Notes under the pieces: model-generated | The model's database searches: none | What the model was told of the DNA's origin: nothing | What the model saw: the letters and a program-made list of their open reading frames with translations, nothing else | Source of the DNA: G965277745 sp965277745 | GTDB taxonomy: Bacteria > Pseudomonadota > Gammaproteobacteria > Cardiobacteriales > Cardiobacteriaceae | Assembly (NCBI GenBank): GCA_965277745.1 | Contig: OZ255837.1 | Location: 186,001 to 250,000, forward strand | Length of the DNA stretch: 64,000 bases | Direction of reading: 5' to 3' | Program-made: the position numbers and the translations under genes | Shown here: positions 8,992 to 16,878 of the stretch, one piece after another | Position numbering within the stretch: position 1 is the first letter of the stretch | How the letters are laid out: each line of letters begins with the position of its first letter

Positions 8992-9042
8992 TAAAATTTG
9001 CATTATTCCCTCGTGTCTATAGAGGGGATAACGCAAATTTTA
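8992..9042. promoter_or_regulatory. Large inverted repeat upstream of the ALDH-SDR pair
   Basis: Two 21-bp arms (8992-9012 and 9022-9042) match at 19 of 21 positions around a 9-bp spacer. Each arm starts TAAAATTTGC and ends CCCTC. The position, just 5' of the aldehyde dehydrogenase start, fits an operator for a dimeric regulator or a 5'-UTR hairpin. No regulator gene is adjacent. Confidence 0.6.
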
Positions 9043-9165
9043 CTCAAGGAGATGAATCTCTTCAACCAGAACAGGTAATCTTTTTGGTATTGGCCAAGTA
9101 TGGAATGTATATGGAAATGGCCGTATCACATCATGCTTTCTTCGTGGTATTGTTAAGCGTTTGGT

Positions 9166-9345
9166 TTATTTCGGGGGAGCCTTGTCTTTGGTTTTGCAGG
9201 GCTTGCAGTACGCTGCTGAGTATGCCGGGTTTCTGGCAGCGTCGCGGATTTCATAGCCGGCTTTGCTATCGTAACCAGGCCGCCGCTGCGCGTCAACGTT
9301 TTTTCGCTGTCCAACCCAACGGCTGCCACTCCATCCCGGCGCCAT
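9166..9345 (-). CDS. Possible 59-residue protein with CxxC motif
   Basis: A short minus-strand frame from ATG 9345 reads MAPGWSGSRWVGQRK and ends YCKPCKTKDKAPPK. The CxxC pair could bind a metal. I see no strong ribosome-binding site and no family match, and the frame is open further upstream. It may be a fragment of a larger lost gene. It sits between the aldehyde dehydrogenase operator and an IS5-type fragment. Low confidence. Confidence 0.25.
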   Translation of the reverse strand: MAPGWSGSRWVGQRKNVDAQRRPGYDSKAGYEIRDAARNPAYSAAYCKPCKTKDKAPPK

Positions 9346-9383
9346 CCAGTCACTTTTCCAGATAATTTTTATGGCTCATCTAG

Positions 9384-9729
9384 GTCGTATTGACACTATT
9401 TATTTTAATCAAATAATGTTATTCTTTTTAGATGAAAAGCATTACACAAGAACAATATCAATGACTCCATCCTTACCTTCCCGTTCAGCGCGGTAAGGTA
9501 TCGATAGCGAATTCGACCCTGATCAACGCCGTTTTGTATGTCGCTGAGAATGGCTGTAAATGGCGGGCTTTACCCAGAGAATTCGGCAATTGGAACACGA
9601 TTTACGTGCGTATTCGCCGTTGGGCGGAAAACGGTGTTTTAGACCGTCTGTTCGAAGCCCTTCAGAGACATCACATCATCCGTATCCGCATCGATTGTCT
9701 TGGTTTGGATAGCACATCGATCAAAGAAG
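9384..9729 (+). mobile_element. IS5-type element fragment, cut by IS3 copy 2
   Basis: This is the left 346 bp of the element whose fuller copy is at 34618-35433, preceded by CTAG at 9380-9383 as in that copy. It encodes the start of an IS5/IS427-type transposase (AENGCKWRALPREFGNWNTI, then IDCLGLDSTSIK) and stops where the IS3 right end begins. Like the 34-kb copy, it has an in-frame TGA eleven codons into the frame. The rest of this copy is not found on the far side of the IS3 element. Confidence 0.85.
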
Positions 9730-9786
9730 TGGACCCCATTTGTTGGAGAGGATTGCGGCTTAGTTAAGGTGGAACCTTTGTTGCAG

Positions 9787-10626
9787 TTATGCCGCAGTTC
9801 TCATCTCAGGGTCATGACCCTGAGATGAGAAGTAAATCCGTTCTGGCGGTAGCCCGTCAAGGCTGGAATGTGGGCGCCTCCAGTTGTAGTGATCCAACCA
9901 TTTTCCGATCTTTGCCTTGGCATCCTTCCCGCCGTCAAATGCGTGCAAATAGACACATTCATACTTCAGGCTGCGCCACAGACGCTCAATGAAGACGTTA
10001 TCTGTCCAACAGCCTTTGCCATCCATGGAGATTGCAATGCCCGCATCCTTCAGCCTTCTGATCCATTCAAAGCTGGTGAATTGACTGCCCTGATCCGTGT
10101 TAAAGGTGTCAGGTTTGCCGTAAAGCATTAACGCCTCCTCAAGCGCTTCGACGCAAAAAGCAGTATCCATACTGTTGCTGAGCCGCCAACTGAGAACAAA
10201 GCCACGATGCCAATCCATAATCGCAATCAGATACAAAAATCCACGCCCCATCGGAATATAGGTTATGTCGGCGCACCAGACCTGATTGGGACGATCTATC
10301 GTCTTGTCTCTGAGCAAATAGGGATAAATCTTGTGCTCTGGATGACGTACCGTGGTTTTTGGCTTCTGATAAATTGCCGGCAAACCCATGAGACCCATAA
10401 GGCGACGCACGCGCTTGCGGCTGACACAATAGCCCTGAAGACGTAAATGCCGCGCCATTTGACGACTGCCATAACTCGGCGTTTCCAAAAACTGTTCGTC
10501 AATCAGACGCATGAGCTTCAGGTTCAGCGGGCTTTCGCCTTTGGTGTCGTCATACCAGCTTGAGGGGCTGATGCTGAACAATTCGCATTGACGGGTAATG
10601 CTCAGAGGTCCACTTGGGCTGATCAT
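9787..10626 (-). CDS. IS3-family transposase OrfB, copy 2
   Basis: A 279-residue integrase-domain protein identical in sequence to that of copy 1 at 345-1184, with the same DDE residues and C-terminal palindrome-encoded tail. Its ATG overlaps the orfA stop (10623-10626) in the same ATGA arrangement. Confidence 0.9.
   Translation of the reverse strand: MISPSGPLSITRQCELFSISPSSWYDDTKGESPLNLKLMRLIDEQFLETPSYGSRQMARHLRLQGYCVSRKRVRRLMGLMGLPAIYQKPKTTVRHPEHKIYPYLLRDKTIDRPNQVWCADITYIPMGRGFLYLIAIMDWHRGFVLSWRLSNSMDTAFCVEALEEALMLYGKPDTFNTDQGSQFTSFEWIRRLKDAGIAISMDGKGCWTDNVFIERLWRSLKYECVYLHAFDGGKDAKAKIGKWLDHYNWRRPHSSLDGLPPERIYFSSQGHDPEMRTAA
9799..9830. repeat. Perfect 32-bp palindrome, second copy
   Basis: Identical to 1141-1172 and part of IS3 copy 2. 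Because it is a palindrome it reads the same on both strands despite the inverted orientation of the elements. Confidence 0.9.
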
Positions 10627-10928
10627 TTCCTTCCGCCGCGCCCGAGAGAGTGGCCGAAGGCTCGTGACAAAAAATCGTTCTCCATGGTCAACTGACCGAC
10701 CTTGGCGTGAAGGTCGCGGATTTCCGCTGACTGATCCGATTTTTCTTTCTTCTTTTTGCCAGAGAAAATCTCAACCATGTTTTCTTTGGCTTGACGTTTC
10801 CACTGGCTGATCTGGTTCGGGTGGATGTTATATTTGCTGGCAAGCTCTGAAAGTGTCAGCTCTTCACTGAGCGCCTCCATAGCGACTTTTGCTTTAAATT
10901 CGGCTGAAAAGTTTCGACGTTTTGACAT
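10623..10928 (-). CDS. IS3-family transposase OrfA, copy 2
   Basis: A 101-residue helix-turn-helix protein identical to the copy 1 product at 43-348. In this complete copy the left IS end (ggggacca) lies 63 bp upstream of the start, leaving room for the element's own promoter. Confidence 0.9.
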   Translation of the reverse strand: MSKRRNFSAEFKAKVAMEALSEELTLSELASKYNIHPNQISQWKRQAKENMVEIFSGKKKKEKSDQSAEIRDLHAKVGQLTMENDFLSRAFGHSLGRGGRK

Positions 10929-10991
10929 GTGAAAATCCGTTCAAAATCATAACGGCTCCACCTTAACACCCTGTCCTAATTTTGGGGACCA

Positions 10992-11770
10992 GCTCTGATA
11001 AAGAACAAAAACTTGAGAATTATATCATTCGTGGTCTGATTGATCATGATCGCGTTGATTATGACGACCACGCTGATTTGCTATACAAACTTGCCACACA
11101 AGTTATTGCCCGCTTCAAGTCTTATCTATCTAATGTAAGCGATGTCGAGAATGTTCTGATTCATAATCAGGGGAAAATAACCGACTTTATCGTTGCACAA
11201 CTTATGCAGCACTACTGGGAAACACCAACGGATTATCAAGTAAGCGTTAGCCGTGGTTTCACGATACTAAAGCCATTCAATTGCACTATTCAGGAAGGTG
11301 CAGCCCCTCGTGACTTTAGATCTATTCCGGAAGTTAAAAGCGAGGTGAAAAAGATCGTTTTTGGCGGCTTTACGAAATGTTGTTATCCACTGCAGAAATT
11401 TGATTCAGTCGATGGTGAATTAAGGTTTGCTCAGATTCTAGAGGATGATGCGAAAGTCATTCGCTGGATGAAGCCAGCGCCGGGATTTTTCCGAATTGAA
11501 TATAAAAATGGCGTTTCTTATGAACCGGATTTTGTAGTTGAAACGGCAGATGAAAAATATCTTTGCGAACCTAAAATGGCTTCGGAGATGAAAAGCGATA
11601 CCGTTTTGGCTAAACAGAGAGCTGCTTTGCGCTGGTGCCAATATGCTACTCAGCATGCTAAAGAGAACGGCGGGAAGCCGTGGAATTATGCTCTTATTCC
11701 ACACAATGCCATCGCTTCGAATAGAAGCTTTGATGGATTGATGAGTGAGTACATGCTTCGGCAGAACTGA
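10992..11770 (+). pseudogene. Type III restriction enzyme Res subunit, C-terminal fragment
   Basis: About 260 codons are open from the IS3 junction. The C-terminal nuclease domain is recognisable: RIEYKNGVSYEPDFVVET followed by KYLCEPK matches the PD-(D/E)xK arrangement of type III Res subunits and related helicase-nucleases. The ATP-dependent translocase part (more than 500 residues) is missing, so no restriction can occur. No mod methylase is present. The neighbouring hrgA-like gene and the SNF2 fragment suggest a former restriction/defence island broken by IS activity. Confidence 0.8.
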
Positions 11771-11815
11771 TCTGATAGAAATCAGCCTCTGCAGTCCGTC
11801 GCCGAACAAGACCTT

Positions 11816-12211
11816 TTAATTTATGACCACCTGCCCAAACCCAGCGCATGAACTGTTCCGGTTCTTCGCCTTGTTCCTCGCGGTTGATTTTGTGGCACGG
11901 GATCGAGCGCTGAAGCGCTCTGCCGCCGAGATTTTAGAAAGCGCATTGAACCGGCCATCGGTCAACGGCACGTTGACCGGACGAAGGACAGCACGCTCGG
12001 CAATCACGGCATCCTGCCGCAACAGTGCTTCTGCTTGCGCTTCGTCGATAGCGGCCGAGCAGTCCCCGTCGTCTTTGGCCGCGTGCCCGTAGCCGATGGC
12101 CGGGTAACCTGCCGGGCGAAAACAAACCGTTGGAGAGAAGCCTGCGGGCCGCTTGATCAAGTCCACTCGATTTCTTGTTATGTTCTTCCTGTTTCTCCTC
12201 TTTTTTGTCAT
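11816..12211 (-). pseudogene. Phage lysozyme (GH24, RrrD-like) remnant
   Basis: The minus strand reads RVDLIKRPAGFSPTVCFRPA, then YPAIGYGHAAKDDGD and EAEALLRQD-like and NVPLTDGRFNAL-like blocks, the layout of a phage endolysin. The catalytic glutamate expected in IKxxEGF is replaced (KRPAGF), and after the NALSKIS block the frame loses family resemblance. The enzyme would be inactive. It is another prophage trace near the DUF4376 gene. Confidence 0.7.
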
Positions 12212-12263
12212 TTCAAGCGCGGCTGATATGATGATCCGCTAGGAAAACCAGAGAGATTGAAGC

Positions 12264-13175
12264 ATGGCGCTGAAATTGGCCAATACTGTCGTTGAATTTT
12301 TACAGCAGAACCCGGAGCAAAAATTCACGGCCCGGGAAGTCGCCAACTGGATATTCGCAACCTATCCGGAGGAATGTCGCCAAAAGCAAAAGCGCTCGAC
12401 GGCCACTTTGAACCCGCTGGACAATGAAACCGCGCTTTTACGGCAAATCGCTGCCGAAATCGGTTCCCAGCGTCCCCGTTTGCAGAAACGCCATCCACAG
12501 GTCAAAACCACGGAAGGCCGCCCACGAAAGTATTACTTTACCGAATCCACCGACAGCGCTGAAATCGATCATGCAGAAAGCCAGGAGGCTTCCCCAGTAT
12601 CGAGCCCTATTTTGAAAGAGCATGATCTTTACCTGATATTATCCGAATTCCTATGGTCGGAGCTTGAGTTATACAGCAAGCGCATCGATGAAAAACGTTC
12701 TCGTCATTCTCACGGCGCCGGCGGCAACAAATGGCTTTACCCCGATCTTGTCGGCATGGAAGACCTCAGCGGCGACTGGCACCGTGAAATCAAAGATTGT
12801 GTTCAGCAATATGCCGATAAGAAAACCAAACTCTGGTCGTTCGAGGTTAAAATTCTCATCAACCGTTCAAACGTGCGCGAGGTCTTTTTCCAAGCGGTGA
12901 GCAATTCCTCATGGGCAAATTTTGGTTATCTGGTTGCCAGCGAGATCGAAGGCGCGGACACCTTGAAAGAACTCCGTATGCTTGCCAGCCTGCATGGCAT
13001 CGGCTTTATTCGGCTCGATGCCGAGAATCCCGCGGAAAGTCAGATCATGATTCCAGCTAAAGAGCGCAACGAGATTGATTGGGATACGGCAAACAGGCTG
13101 ACCGAGGAAAACAAAGACTTTCTCGAATATATCAAGCTGATCCGCCAGTTTTACCAAACAGGTGAAATACGCTAG
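12264..13175 (+). CDS. HrgA-like protein (COG2958 type) with N-terminal winged helix
   Basis: A 303-residue protein. Residues about 1-90 look like a HARE/HTH-type winged helix (VVEFLQQNPEQKFTAREVAN, then TEGRPRKYYFTES). The C-terminal 180 residues resemble the conserved domain of HrgA/COG2958 proteins (LYLILSEFLWSELELYSKRI, YPDLVGMEDL, LWSFEVKILINRSNVREVFF, SNSSWANFGYLVAS). The family is often found beside restriction-modification genes, and its biochemical role is not established. The FEVK strand and the upstream YPDLVGME could be a nuclease-like core. It sits next to a broken type III restriction gene, in keeping with a defence-island remnant. Confidence 0.65.
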   Translation: MALKLANTVVEFLQQNPEQKFTAREVANWIFATYPEECRQKQKRSTATLNPLDNETALLRQIAAEIGSQRPRLQKRHPQVKTTEGRPRKYYFTESTDSAEIDHAESQEASPVSSPILKEHDLYLILSEFLWSELELYSKRIDEKRSRHSHGAGGNKWLYPDLVGMEDLSGDWHREIKDCVQQYADKKTKLWSFEVKILINRSNVREVFFQAVSNSSWANFGYLVASEIEGADTLKELRMLASLHGIGFIRLDAENPAESQIMIPAKERNEIDWDTANRLTEENKDFLEYIKLIRQFYQTGEIR

Positions 13176-13214
13176 TCCGATTGGGACGTGAGCGCCGACC
13201 AAGATTGACTTTTC

Positions 13215-13335
13215 TCCAGTATTCCTGTTTTGAAGGTTTTTTGTATTGTTTTCCCGTTTTTCTCCTGATGGCTTTTGCCTGGACCCATTTGTGTTCGATC
13301 GGATCAGGTTCGGGGCGATAGGGTAGTAGGTATTC
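13215..13335 (-). pseudogene. IS630-family transposase C-terminal trace
   Basis: A degenerate minus-strand stretch reads LEYLLPYRPEPDPIEHKWVQ followed by AKAIRRKTGKQ, equivalent to the LPPYSPELNPIEHKWAQAK motif of IS630 transposases. No end or upstream domain is identifiable. The remaining bases to 13564 hold nothing I recognise. Confidence 0.5.
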
Positions 13336-13564
13336 CAGAATGTGCCTTCCATCCTGGATTATCTTTTTGTTTCACAGCGCTTGTGAAATCTGGCATGACC
13401 AGCACCGCATCGGTCAAGGAAGTCGTTGAACAGCATGGGCTTGAATTGCGCGGGTTTGGCAAACATTCTCAACGTGAAAAAAGGTCGCTCACCGGCATTA
13501 CCGCGCGCGGCGACCTGAACAGTCAGCGAAAATTGTACGGCCGCGAAGCAGGGCGGAAGCGCCT

Positions 13565-14470
13565 TCACGCCACTTGCTTGAGATTGTCCAGTGCCTGGGA
13601 AAACAGAGCGGACAGGATGTTCAGATCGGCAAGGCGCGGGTAATTCGGGCGCATGACGATCGCCAGTCGGCGATGCGGACCGGGCGCGTCGAGCGGTGCG
13701 GTATGTAGGGTTGAATAATGGCTCATCTGTTCCCGCGCCATCTCCGGTATCAGGGTAATCCCCATATTGTTCGCGGCGAGCTGGATCAGGGTGTTGAGGC
13801 TCGCTTCCTGGAAGTTGTCATTGCCCAGTTGGTGGCGTATTTTACAGACATCAAGAATTTGTTCACGTAGGCAATGCCCCTCGCCGAGCAGGAGAATATG
13901 TTCGTTTTTCAACTGCGGCGAGGTGATTTGTCTTTCTTTGCAGAGCTTGTGTTCGTGGTGCATGATCACGAGGAAACTTTCCTCTCCGAAGATAAGGGCG
14001 TCGAGTCCATCGATAGCGAATGGTAGCGCGAGTATGGCGGCATCCAGGCGGCCGTTACGAAGCGCATAGAGCAGTCGTTCGGATTCCTGTTCGAAAACCT
14101 TGAGGGTAAAGTCCGGGCGCTTTGTGCGGATCAGCGGTAACACCTCGGGCAGGAGGAAAGGGGCGATGGTCGGAATGAAGCCGAGATTCATGCTGAAGCT
14201 CAGCGCTTCTTGTCCGGCGTGGGCGCGCTCGACAAGCTGCTGCGCATCAAGATAGATTTTTTGTCCGCGTTTGAGCAGTTCCAAGCCAAGCGGGGTAATG
14301 ATTACTTGTTTGTTGTTACGCTCGAAGATGGCAACGCCGAGATTTCTTTCCATTTCGGCAATCCCCAGTGACAAGGCGGACTGGGAAATACTACATTCTT
14401 CGGCGGCCCGTTTGAAATGGCGATGGCGAGCCACGGCGAGGGCGAATTGGATCTGCCGTAAGGTGATCAT
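13565..14470 (-). CDS. oxyR: OxyR, hydrogen peroxide-sensing LysR-type regulator
   Basis: A 301-residue LysR-type regulator. The N-terminal helix-turn-helix (LRQIQFALAVARHRHFKRAA, then CSISQSALSLGIAEME) is followed by a substrate-binding-like domain. The two redox cysteines of OxyR are conserved at residues 200 and 209 in GEGHCLREQILDVC. On peroxide these form a disulfide and activate transcription. The gene is divergent from ahpC with about 137 bp between starts, the classical arrangement for direct control of ahpCF. The length and both cysteines make the OxyR assignment firm. Confidence 0.93.
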   Translation of the reverse strand: MITLRQIQFALAVARHRHFKRAAEECSISQSALSLGIAEMERNLGVAIFERNNKQVIITPLGLELLKRGQKIYLDAQQLVERAHAGQEALSFSMNLGFIPTIAPFLLPEVLPLIRTKRPDFTLKVFEQESERLLYALRNGRLDAAILALPFAIDGLDALIFGEESFLVIMHHEHKLCKERQITSPQLKNEHILLLGEGHCLREQILDVCKIRHQLGNDNFQEASLNTLIQLAANNMGITLIPEMAREQMSHYSTLHTAPLDAPGPHRRLAIVMRPNYPRLADLNILSALFSQALDNLKQVA

Positions 14471-14547
14471 TATATAGTCCTGTAAAACAAATCGAATTTT
14501 TATTCTACATTTTGTGTTTCCAAATAAGAAATTAAAAATTTCGCATT

Positions 14548-14584
14548 TTCAAAACGGAAAGCGAGTCCTTTATAATTGAAAGGA
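14548..14584 (+). promoter_or_regulatory. Probable ahpC promoter with overlapping inverted repeat
   Basis: TATAAT at 14571-14576 lies 17 bp after TTCAAA (14548-14553). An inverted repeat TCCTTT/AAAGGA (14566-14571 and 14579-14584) spans the -10 region. The intergenic segment is AT-rich, as expected for OxyR-type sites, but I cannot define the exact OxyR footprint by eye. Confidence 0.5.
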
Positions 14585-14607
14585 TTTTCCAAAACACGAG
14601 GTGACAC

Positions 14608-15171
14608 ATGCCGATTATCAATTGTTCAATCCCAGAATTCTCCGTTCAGGCCTTCCACAATGACCAGTTCAAAACCATTACCAGTGAATCCGTGAAGGGC
14701 AAATGGGCGATCTTTGTTTTCTACCCGGCCGACTTTACCTTCGTCTGCCCGACCGAATTGGAAGACATGCAGAAATACTACGAAGAATTCAAGGCGCTCG
14801 GTGCGGAAGTCTACGCCGTCTCTTGCGACACGCACTTCACTCACAAGGCGTGGCACGATACCTCCGATGCCATCGGTAAAATCACCTATCCGATGCTCGG
14901 CGATCCCACTGGCGTGCTGGCACGTGGTTTCAATGTCATGATCGAAGAACAGGGACTCACTTACCGCGGAACTTTCCTCGCCGATCCCGACGGCGTCATC
15001 AAAGTGGCCGAAATTCATGACAATGGTATCGGTCGTGACGCCAAGAGTATGGTACGCAATCTGAAAGCGGCGAAATACGTCGCCGAACATGATGGGGAAG
15101 TTTGTCCGGCAGCCTGGGAAGAAGGGGAAGAGACGCTGAAACCAAGTCTGGATTTGGTGGGAAAAATCTAA
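14608..15171 (+). CDS. ahpC: AhpC, alkyl hydroperoxide reductase peroxiredoxin subunit
   Basis: A 187-residue typical 2-Cys peroxiredoxin that reduces hydrogen peroxide and organic hydroperoxides in the cytoplasm. The peroxidatic cysteine is C47 in DFTFVCPTE and the resolving cysteine is C166 in GEVCPAAWEEG. The full family length is present. A GAGG site lies just upstream of ATG 14608. It is followed by a hairpin terminator and then ahpF, its reductase, and is divergent from oxyR. Confidence 0.96.
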   Translation: MPIINCSIPEFSVQAFHNDQFKTITSESVKGKWAIFVFYPADFTFVCPTELEDMQKYYEEFKALGAEVYAVSCDTHFTHKAWHDTSDAIGKITYPMLGDPTGVLARGFNVMIEEQGLTYRGTFLADPDGVIKVAEIHDNGIGRDAKSMVRNLKAAKYVAEHDGEVCPAAWEEGEETLKPSLDLVGKI

Positions 15172-15224
15172 CGATCGAGTATTTCACGAGTCGAGAACAT
15201 GCCATTTGTGTGGCATGCAAGCAG

Positions 15225-15249
15225 AGCCGGTATACGTTACCGGCTTTTT
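15225..15249 (+). terminator. Hairpin terminator between ahpC and ahpF
   Basis: AGCCGGTA and TACCGGCT form an 8-9 bp stem around a short loop, followed by a run of five T. As an intercistronic terminator it would let most transcripts end after ahpC, giving more peroxiredoxin than reductase. Confidence 0.8.
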
Positions 15250-15271
15250 CAGAGGTAATCGATAGGAAAAA

Positions 15272-16831
15272 TTGATGATAGAACACTCTATGTTGGAAAC
15301 GGTAAAACAACATGTCGCCGGACTTTCCCGAACAGTCACCCTGGTACTCGCGCCCGGCGAACACGAGCGTCGTGACGAGTTGCGGGCCTTCCTTGCCGAT
15401 TTGACTTCGGTCTCCGAGAAAATTGTCCTCGAGGAGCGTCCCTTTGCCGCGGCGCGCGGCGCGATCAGTTTTATGCTCGAAGCCGATGGCCGCGCGACGG
15501 GGATCGTCTTTTCCGGCATTCCCGGCGGACATGAATTCAGTTCGCTGATCCTCGCGATTCTGCAAGCCGGCGGAACGCCGCTGAAACTCGACGCCGGTAT
15601 TCAGCGTTTGGTCAATAACGTTCGCCAACCGCTGCATTTCGAAACCTTTGTCTCGTTATCCTGTCACAACTGCCCGGATGTGGTGCAGGCGCTCGATCAG
15701 TTCGCCCTGCTCAATGAAAAGATAACCAGCGAGATGATCGACGGTGGCTTGTTCCAGGAAGAAGTGGAAAAGCGCAATATCCAAGGGGTGCCGACAGTGT
15801 ATTTGAATGGAGAGGTGTTCATCAACGGCAAGGTCGACACCGCCAAAATACTCACCAAGCTGCTCGAGCAATATCCCGAAATCGCCTCGGGCGCGCAGCA
15901 AGAGAAATTCTCGCCACCGCAAGACGTCACCGTGATCGGCGCCGGCCCAGCAGGGGCCGCGGCGGCGATTTACGCCGTGCGTAAAGGACTTTCGGTGACG
16001 ATCGTTGCCGATCGCATCGGCGGGCAGGTCAAAGACACGCTGGGGATCGAAAATCTGATCGGTACCAAGAAAACCACGGGGCCTCGATTGAGCGCCGAGT
16101 TACAGGAACATATCGCCGCCTATCCGATCACGGTCAGGGAAAATCTGACCGTGCAATCGCTGCAAGTGGGAGGAAAAACACACAAAATCATCTTGCAAAC
16201 CGGGGAAGTCCTCACGACGCGCGCGCTGATCATTGCCAGCGGCGCGAAATGGCGCGAACTTGGCGTGCCGGGGGAACGGGAGAACCTCGGTAACGGGGTG
16301 GCGTACTGCCCGCATTGTGACGGTCCTTTCTTCAAGGGCAAGCATGTGGCGGTGATCGGCGGCGGAAATTCCGGTTTGGAAGCCGCGCTGGATCTCGCCG
16401 GCATTGTCGAAAAGGTCACGATTCTTGAATTCGCCGATCGGTTGAAAGCGGATAAAGTATTGGTCGATGCGGTACGCAAACGCGATAATATTACGATTAT
16501 GACCAATGTGGCGACCCGGTCGATCGAGGCGGAAAATGGGCATGTGACTAGCTTGCGTTATCAAGATCGCGGTAACGGAGAAGAGGGAGAAATCGCCCTC
16601 GCGGGGGTGTTCGTGCAGATTGGTCTTCTGCCGAATACGGCCTTTCTCGGTGAGGCGTTGGAGAAAACGCGCTATGGTGAAATCATCGTAAACGCGCAGG
16701 GGGAGACGAACGTGCCGGGGATTTTCGCTTGTGGCGATTGCACGACCGTTCCCTACAAGCAGATCGTTATCGCGATGGGAGAGGGCGCCAAAGCCTCGCT
16801 GTCTGCGTTCGACTATTTGATTCGTCAATAA
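15272..16831 (+). CDS. ahpF: AhpF, alkyl hydroperoxide reductase flavoprotein subunit
   Basis: A 519-residue NAD(P)H:AhpC disulfide reductase. The N-terminal tandem thioredoxin-like domain has the redox pair in LSCHNCPDV (around residues 129-132). Then come an FAD-binding [13 protein letters not shown], the active-site CPHCDGPFF, an NAD(P)-binding [15 protein letters not shown], and the C-terminal FAD motif [15 protein letters not shown]. It passes electrons from NADH through FAD to AhpC. It is in the same direction as ahpC with a terminator between. An alternative ATG lies three bases after the chosen start. Confidence 0.96.
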   Translation: MMIEHSMLETVKQHVAGLSRTVTLVLAPGEHERRDELRAFLADLTSVSEKIVLEERPFAAARGAISFMLEADGRATGIVFSGIPGGHEFSSLILAILQAGGTPLKLDAGIQRLVNNVRQPLHFETFVSLSCHNCPDVVQALDQFALLNEKITSEMIDGGLFQEEVEKRNIQGVPTVYLNGEVFINGKVDTAKILTKLLEQYPEIASGAQQEKFSPPQDVTVIGAGPAGAAAAIYAVRKGLSVTIVADRIGGQVKDTLGIENLIGTKKTTGPRLSAELQEHIAAYPITVRENLTVQSLQVGGKTHKIILQTGEVLTTRALIIASGAKWRELGVPGERENLGNGVAYCPHCDGPFFKGKHVAVIGGGNSGLEAALDLAGIVEKVTILEFADRLKADKVLVDAVRKRDNITIMTNVATRSIEAENGHVTSLRYQDRGNGEEGEIALAGVFVQIGLLPNTAFLGEALEKTRYGEIIVNAQGETNVPGIFACGDCTTVPYKQIVIAMGEGAKASLSAFDYLIRQ

Positions 16832-16878
16832 CGGACGCTTTGCCGTTACATCCACCTAGTGAGTACTGTTCCCCGCGT

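Larger units (their letters stand above)
9730..10991 (-). mobile_element. IS3-family insertion sequence, copy 2 (complete)
   Basis: This 1262-bp element has ends TGGACCCC at 9730 and GGGGACCA at 10991. It encodes proteins identical to copy 1 but lies in the opposite orientation. The flanks (aag on the left, gct on the right) show no shared duplication, and the sequences on its two sides belong to different broken genes (an IS5-type transposase and a restriction subunit). It therefore marks a rearrangement or deletion point rather than a fresh simple insertion. Confidence 0.9.

Noticed and set aside
13275..13643. Plus-strand 122-codon frame overlapping the oxyR 3' end
   Set aside because: It overlaps a degenerate IS630 trace and oxyR, with no motif of its own.
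16100..16855. Long minus-strand frame opposite ahpF
   Set aside because: It is antisense to well-supported ahpF and its sequence resembles no family.
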